This document shows positions 57,501-64,000 of a stretch of 64,000 nt of DNA, piece by piece; position 1 is the stretch's first letter; every line of letters starts with the position of its first letter. The stretch spans positions 40,860,935 to 40,924,934 of the forward strand of contig OX344764.1 in the NCBI GenBank assembly GCA_947034895.1, written 5' to 3'. The position numbers were made by a program, and so were the translations under genes. The DNA is from Rhytidiadelphus loreus. Its lineage: Eukaryota; Streptophyta; Bryopsida; Hypnales; Hylocomiaceae. The notes under the pieces were generated by a model that was not told the origin of the DNA, made no database searches, and worked only from the letters and a program-made list of their open reading frames with translations.

Positions 57501-59358
57501 TTCTCAGCTTGACACGCTGGCAAGTCTGGATGAAGACGCGAGGCAAAAAATTGCAAAGTTGGAAGAGAAGCTTGAAGACGCGAGACGTACTGTTGACGGT
57601 TTGGAAAAGCAGCTGGAACAGGCACAGGAACGGGAGATGGAGAATAGCCTTCGAGTGGCTGGAGAGAGACGATCAGCTTCCGAGGAGATTCAAAAATTGA
57701 GGTTTGAGCTGGATGACCACATGCTGGGCAAATCAGAGAATTCAAAGTCGGTTTCGGAGCTCGAGTCAGAGAAGATGATCTTAGAGCAGAGAGTGGCCCG
57801 GGTGGAAGACGAGAAGCGGGAGGCTGTAGAACGTGTTTCTGAACTGGAGAATTCATTGAAGGGTGTCTCAGAAGCAAAGGATGCACTTGAGGAGGAACTC
57901 GGCATTATTCGAGAGACTATGGACCGAGAGGCTGAAGATAATGAAGAGTCTCATGCTGAATACAGGTATTTTTTTTTACATGTTTGTCTCTTTTTCTTGT
58001 GCACTCTGATTATTAGGGGGAGGGGGGTGGGGGTCTTTAGGCAATAGTAAATCTTACTGTATAGATGTTATTCAATATTCCGAATGTACAATTTTTTGTG
58101 TTCATGTATCAACATCTAATTATTTCTCCTAGTTGTTACTTATGATACGTCTTCACAAAACTTCAAATTCAAGAGTTGAGTGAGAGCATCTTGGCACCGA
58201 GGAGCACCTTTCTGGGTGATATACTTATTCTTATTCTCGTGTGCACTAAACTTGTGAGAGATTCAATGCAAAGATCCAACAACAAGATGTAGTTTAGAAG
58301 TGGTTTACAAATATCAATTACCTTAATTATCATCATGTTACTCAGATACAATGTATGAAGTGACAATACACAGTATTAAAAATGTGCAAGGTTCTTTTAG
58401 GGGTTAATTCTTTAATGAGAATTTAACGTGAAAGAAACATGAAGATATTCGAAATTAAATTTTCCTTCCTGGATTGAGGAAGACTTTTGAGTAATTACTA
58501 ACTACTCTTTTGAGTTCTTGTTTCCCGATCACCGTGTGTAACCTGCATTCTTGGACTGTTAGGTCGAAAATTGTGGAACTGGAGGAGCAAGTTTCGAAAT
58601 TATCGTCTGCCAAAAGCACCCTGGAGACCCGACTTTCAGAGTCCGAGACCAAGATCCACGATACCGAACGCCTTCTGCATGCCACTGAAGACATGCTGAA
58701 GGCAATAAATGAGGATGTGCAGCAGAAGCGTGGGCTTGAGACAACAGCCAAAGGAGCCAAAGGACTGGGCGAAGAAAAGGCGCTGCTGGAGGGTAAGTTG
58801 GCGAGTTTGGAGGCGAAGAATGCGCTTATGTCGGAGCAGATTGCAGGATGGACAGAGAAAGTCCAGGCTCTGGAAGGAGAGAAGGATGGGTTATGCATTA
58901 AAATAGATAGCTTGGTGAAAGACATCACGGAGCTTGAGTATGATTTTGCGGAGAATAAAGATGCCCTTGCTGCGACTGAGGTTGAGCTGCTGGCTAAAAA
59001 GAGGCTGGAACGGGAGATCAAGGGTTTGAAAATTGAACTGGGCAAGGAGAATACAGAGATGGATCGATTGAAAAATGAGATTGAAGATCTCACGGGACTC
59101 GTGCAGGCGGCAAATGGAAAGATTTATACACTGGAAGAAGATCGCTCGCAGTTGGAGGCGAGGTTAGCCGCATTGTTGGAGGACAAGAAACGTGCGGCTG
59201 TGAAGTCCAGTGAATTAGGTGAAGAGATTCTCAAGTTGGAAACCGAGAACAAAGAGTTGAATCTTCGCTTCAGTGACATGAGTACCAAGTATTGCGATAT
59301 CGTGGCCGAAAGAGACGAACTTGCACAGACAAACCGAAATTTATCCCGACACAAGTAG
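54518..59358 (+). CDS. Coiled-coil protein with prion-like N terminus, five exons (887 aa)
   Basis: Exons: 54518-55113, 56001-56658, 57042-57145, 57456-57965, 58563-59358. All introns are GT-AG, phases fit, and the total is 888 codons including TAG. Residues 1-198 are Tyr/Pro/Gln/Ser-rich, with repeated QPYGSQQPYGS and HYPPA-type units and no predicted fold, like low-complexity domains that drive condensates. Residues about 205-887 are a nearly continuous, highly charged coiled coil with heptad-like Leu spacing (KLREENIKLLDEV, ELESEKMILEQRV, KIVELEEQVSKL). Myosin-tail-like similarity is expected from composition and does not show motor function; no motor, kinase or membrane domain is present. 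The start ATG opens exon 1. Probable role: scaffold or tether in cytoplasm or nucleus. I cannot place it in a named family. Confidence 0.85.
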
Positions 59359-60200
59359 TTTCTTTATGACTTACGGTGAGATTGTGTCGCAGTTTACTTC
59401 TGGATCCGGCTTACCATATTTGCAATAAGACAACCGCCTGCTAATACTTTCTGCAGTTTTTTAGACTGGGCCCTGGTGAAACTTTGAGAGTTTTGTGTCA
59501 GCAATCATTGGAACGGTTTCAGCTTTGGATCGTAGTCCTTTGATGTGTTGCTGGACCAGGATTCTATTTCGTTTCAGAGATTACCAAGAATAGCTGACGC
59601 CTGGACCAAGAAGTGGTGAAACCTGGAGAAATTTGCCCATCACTAGCCATTGGAGCAGTTTCAGCTTTGCTTGGTAATTCTCTGATGTGCTGGCGACCAG
59701 CTATGATCTCAGAGATTACCAAGAATGGTTGGACCAGGCTGCACCTCCTGCTGGCTGCCGTGTTGGTCCTGCTGCTTTAAACAAGCTTGGCGCGGTCTTG
59801 AATGTGAGTGTAAGATCCCAACCAAGCTATGATTTCGAGATTATTTTTATTCTTAGGATGTAATTTGTAGACCAAGAAGCAAAAAGCAACCCAGGTTTAT
59901 TCGTTGGTAATATTTTAACACTGTTTTATGAGGTGTTTCTGTTGCCCATATCCCAAATTTTAGAGTCTACTGAAAAATGTATAATTACGACTATTCTCTA
60001 ATTCTTGGGGTGAAAATTGCTCACGGTTGCTATGTTCAGGTATCTAGCACTTAACTCCCAAATGCATTTATTCCTTCAATGTTGGTACCAAACAACTTCA
60101 GGATATACAATTGTTTTTGCTCAACTGTACTATTTGGGACTTGCACAGTGAAGCCTGATATCACCTAATTGTCTTCTCTTTTGGTCATTCGTTGCACATA
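59359..60200 (+). other. 3' flank of the coiled-coil gene, with an imperfect duplication
   Basis: ATTGGA(A/G)C(A/G)GTTTCAGCTTTG..., followed by CAGAGATTACCAAGAATA/GG, occurs at about 59506-59595 and again at about 59650-59728. No open frame is supported. Probably untranslated region, then spacer. Confidence 0.5.
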
Positions 60201-60521
60201 TTCAGACTTAATCACGTAATTCTTTTAGCAATAGAATGACGAATCAGAGAATTTTTCATGTGTATTCTCGGTCAACCCATTATAGGTGATCAAAGCCTTA
60301 ACACATAGGTTCCCATTGTTGTCCTGTGGAGAACTACATCTAGTTGTGTCTGAATAAGCAATTGAACATTTTTCGTGCAACCTTCCCAAACAAATATGAT
60401 GATCAAGATAAAAATGAAACTTGGAGAGGATTAAAACATTCAAATCTTGTTCAAAAATGTTTTATAAATCAGATAAAGCTATCCTTTACAAGTTCAGTGT
60501 AAAATGTTTCTGCGGCCATAT

Positions 60522-61587
60522 CTAGCAAAACTCCAATTCTGCCTCCAGCTTGGGCACACATTCATGCTCAAGTTCCCTGGGGTCCAAGAAATTAAGGGCT
60601 CGCAGCTCCTTCCTGTCTACTTGTGCTCCGGACTGCTCCGGTGCATGAATTGGATTCATTTGGCAATCCATCCATTTTTTATGTGTTGACTCGCATTGTG
60701 TTGTACTTCATATGTGTATCAATCTGGACATGAAGGTTGTCATTCTACTCACCTTGATTATACCACATACAGTGCCTGTAATCAGAACACAAACCCATCA
60801 GTCGATCATGTGTTAAAAATGTGCAACACTCCTCATAAAATTAACCTGTTAAGTTGGATCGAGACCTACAAAGATCGATAGGAATTAGGACCAGTTGGTA
60901 GAAGAAGAGATCTTGGCATACGTTAATAATAACCCTAATAATGGTATATAGTGTTGGCAACACTAATTACAAAGTACAACACTAAATGTCAACAATTTCA
61001 CTAGTGTTACTAATACTAAATGTCAATATAGGCACTATTTGACAACTTTTTGAATTTTTTTTGGATATAAACTTTTAACAAGACTTCATTTAGTGTTAAG
61101 GTAATTTCATATTAGAAATGAGCTCACAAGAGGTGGAAAGTAAACCTCTAAATGGGTCTGGTAAAAATTAGGTAACACTATTTGTAACATAACACTAAAT
61201 ACCATCATTAGTGTCCTTGCATTGAAATTTGCTTATGTTGTGAATGACAAAATGAATTGAAAGTTCGTTACTCACGAATCTCGTATATTGATACATGAAA
61301 TTTTTTCATGGACCGCCGGCATTGTGACACTGTAATAAAGACAGTCACCCCAGGCAACCTTTCTATGAATATTATGCACTACTTCTGTCACTACAAAACT
61401 CCAGCACTCTTCCACATATATGCATTAATAATAATTAGGCATTGAAAAGGTCAATCTACTAAGCACAAAAGGCATCACTCCCACCTGGAGTGGCATGAAA
61501 TTCACCAACAAAAAAATGTTAAGGATGTTGTTAAAAACTGAATTACCTATGAGTAGAATCATGACTCGGCGATGCTGGATTTGGAAC
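60522..61587 (-). CDS. Three terminal exons of a minus-strand gene of unknown family
   Basis: Read on the minus strand: 61587-61547, 61329-61276 and 60616-60522, joined by GT-AG introns (217 and 659 bases) with matching phases. The C-terminal 64 or so residues read FQIQHRRVMILLIV, then SQCRRSMKKFHVSIYEIHRK, then ELRALNFLDPRELEHECVPK, ending ELEFC and a TAG stop. The last exon has strongly protein-like composition and a perfect CAAGTAG acceptor. One donor is GTGAGT. The second intron contains a small inverted-repeat element (60933-61213). Exons further upstream should lie above 61.6 kb, but I could not find them in the AT-rich sequence there, so the gene may extend past the window or be truncated. 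Confidence 0.5.
60933..61213. mobile_element. Relative of the TA-flanked element (281 bp)
   Basis: Inverted ends CCCTAATAATGGTATATAGT and CACTAATGATGGTATTTAGT (continuing GTT) match each other imperfectly. They share the TAT(T/A)TAGTGTT core with the ends of 43493-44138. The target duplication is not clear. It lies in an intron of the minus-strand gene model. Confidence 0.5.
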
Positions 61588-61599
61588 CTGCCAATCAAA

Positions 61600-63780
61600 A
61601 TAAACAAATTTTCTTAGTTGTTAAACAAGGCATGTTTTCAAAGCACCAAAAACTATTAATGGCATTCAATTTGTACTTTCAAGGTTTAAAATTTGCCAGA
61701 TGAAGTAAGTTATGATATAATAGCATTACAGACATAGTAATTAACACATTTGTTTTGCCTTTAACATAACCAATACAAGTCATAGTTCTATTGCTCAGAA
61801 CGAGCACATTATTTTGCACCAACCCCTCATGAAAATCTCATTACCTTCTTGTGATAAGTCTCTTAGTTTACCATCTTTTATTTTGTTCGTAATTCTTTAC
61901 ATATGAATTCTATCTCATGGATTAATCCTTGGCTACATTTTTGTGGTCCCACTTTTGCGGTGGTCAAATGAGAGATTTTTCTTGGTGAGACCATTAGCAA
62001 CTTCAAGAAAAATCCAACTCAAGTCGTTTTGTAAGTTTTTGACACTCTAATACTATTATTTTATGGGTTTTCAACAATTGAGACCGCAAGGTACCTACAG
62101 AGGACCCTACACACAAGGAACCTAGACTTCTTTTAGATGGAAATCCTTGAAGTAAAAAAATACTTCATGCCCCGTTGAATACCTCAAATAATCTTTTAAC
62201 TTTTCTTAATGATTTGATCATGCCAGAGTTCATTCAAGTTAGAGTATTATTGAGGGACTAGAGATAAAAAAGAATCTCACTGTAGGCTTGTAGCCAAATG
62301 GCTAGAAAGAAAAAAAAGGAAATTTCATTGAAAGAGCTTCTAGAAAGAATTAGCCAATCTTGCTTAAATTGTTTGATAAAATAAACTAAAAATGTTTGAA
62401 TTACTATGAATTTCTAAAAGTTTTTAAAAGGATATAGAATTTTCTAGCAACAATTGTGTCCATAATTCAAAGGATCTAGCAATGTTTCTAATTTTGAAAA
62501 AACATTTAAAAACCACCATACTTTAGTCATCAATAACCAACATTGTTGTAATGAAGAAGTGACAAAGGATACTAAGGCTAAATAAATAATTATGGCACAA
62601 AAAAGTTTTCAAAATATAGTAAGATGCTACAATACTATTAAATAATCTAAAATAATTATTCTATCCAAAAAAGGCCTTCACAAGCCAAAAGATGTAACAA
62701 TTTTGTTAATTTTTTTTATTGTGTTTGAAATTTCAAAGTCTTAACCCTCTCATAACAAGGGATATTTGATTTTAAAATGACCATTTACATTGATCACATT
62801 GTAGAATGTATAAAATAAACACTTAAATCAAAGAAAAATGTATATCATTAGATTAGATGAAGAGCATTATATGTGTTGACTCAAAAGAAAAAAAATCAAT
62901 AAATAGAAATCTTCATTGAACCTCTTCAAAAGTGCATTAAAAATATTACCTTAAAACACTTTGAACATATTATCTATAAACTTGTAAATTATAAACTAAA
63001 ACTTTAAAACTTATGTTTGCAAATTTGAAATTGTAAAGAATTTAAAAAATTCTATCAAAAAGAATCTTGAACAATAATGGATGTAACAATTATACTAACT
63101 TTGACAACCATTAAAAATTACCTTAGATATCACAATGGCACATAATGGTAGGAAAGATAATGGAGACAAAAAAACAAAATAATAAACAACATGCATAAAT
63201 GTTTCAAGTATGATAAGATGGTAGAAAATCATGTAATAATATATAATACTCTCTCAAAATACTCTTCAAAAATTAAAGAACAAACTCAACTTTATAGTTC
63301 AATTTCAAGCACCATGAAAGAATTCAATGTACCATTTAAACTTCAATAACACTCTCAACCATTAGTAGCAAAAAAATAAGTGACATATAAAAATCTAAGC
63401 ATTATGAGTTTCTATTAATAATGAACAAAAACAATGTAGAATTATAATTTATAAATTTTGAAAAAAAATTAAAAACCATAGTACTTTTAAAATTAACAAT
63501 ATTCTAGTAAAAATCCAATAGTAGAAAACTATAGAAGGAACCATGAAAAAATATTAAAAAATTGCCATACAAATTGTTTCCTAATCCAACTTGCCAAGCA
63601 TATTAGACCAATGGTTGCAACCCACAATTAGACATACATATATGGCACCTTAAATGCACCATGGTAAGAGTTACATTATTACATATAGAGGAACATCCAA
63701 GGAGGAGAAACATTTCCCTTCATAAACCTCAACTAAAAAATTGAAAAATTATAAAATGGCATGAAAGAATTGAAGATTAA
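61600..63780. other. AT-rich interval without a recognisable gene
   Basis: No open frame of note, no bounded element and no structured repeat. If the minus-strand gene continues, its upstream exons should be here, but none meets both splice and composition criteria. Confidence 0.3.
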
Positions 63781-63789
63781 CCCTAAAAT

Positions 63790-63965
63790 GCCAGGTTGGT
63801 CACCGTGGAAATCATCCTTGTGGATATTATGTGAATCATTTGCTTAAATTAAAACCAAGAGCATTCTTTGGAGGTCAAACTACTTCGCTACACCTCCTTT
63901 TTTCACACAAAATTTTAAAGACGAATATCTGCACTTTTGTTTTACATGGAAGGATTCTTTTTCAA
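63790..63965 (-). repeat. Dispersed repeat family B, inverted partial copy
   Basis: ATGTGAATCATTTGCTT (about 63830) and TGGAGGTCAAACTA (about 63870) are the inverse of the family B phrases AAGCAAATGATTCACA and TAGTTTGACCTCCA. The copy runs towards the window edge. Confidence 0.6.
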
Positions 63966-64000
63966 CCCAACCTCGAACTCTATTGAGAAGTTGACACAGC

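Noticed and set aside
1..64000. tRNA, rRNA, organelle insertions or viral integrations
   Set aside because: I looked for cloverleaf-like blocks, conserved rRNA phrases, organelle gene text and viral polymerase motifs and saw none. A covariance-model scan was not possible.

Overview
The window looks like nuclear DNA of a land plant, and my low-confidence guess is a moss or another bryophyte. The reasons are an AT-rich background, compact GT-AG introns, a plant-type membrane-anchored kelch gene, AAACCCTAA boxes near promoters, and many small terminal-inverted-repeat elements. I saw no rRNA, tRNA, CRISPR, bacterial operon or organelle block. The genus cannot be settled by reading alone.

Layout. 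1-12.3 kb: an inverted pair of small related genes (231-614 plus; 10079-10615 minus) in a patchwork of dispersed repeats, into which two Stowaway-like, two hAT-like and one 4-bp-TSD element have inserted. 12.3-20.6 kb: mostly empty or repeat DNA, with one small TATA-driven gene broken by an out-of-frame 79-bp duplication (about 16.5 kb). 20.6-26.5 kb: a GC-rich island made of a short degenerate motif (core CGCAGTCGCCC) and an 83-bp satellite. It lies directly upstream of a six-exon gene of unknown family (22810-24128), which appears only when splice phases are followed. 26.5-34.4 kb: repeats with nested Harbinger-like, TTAA-flanked, CACTA-like and hAT-like elements.

34.4-41.3 kb is a genic island: a telo-box/TATA promoter, a weak spliced gene at about 35.1-36.2 kb, and a complete seven-exon kelch gene (37395-41303, 412 aa). 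41.6-53 kb is intergenic, with a duplicated segment, a TA-flanked element carrying a GC-rich cargo, a second 4-bp-TSD element and several perfect hairpins. 53.2-59.4 kb holds a five-exon gene for an 887-aa protein with a Y/P/Q/S-rich N terminus and a long coiled coil. At 60.5-61.6 kb three phase-compatible minus-strand exons form the 3' end of another gene whose upstream part I could not find. The rest, to 64 kb, is AT-rich.

I see no operon-like functional link between the genes. The most coherent story is mobile-element history: several insertions can be compared with related uninterrupted copies elsewhere in the same window, which fixes their ends and target-site duplications by sequence alone.
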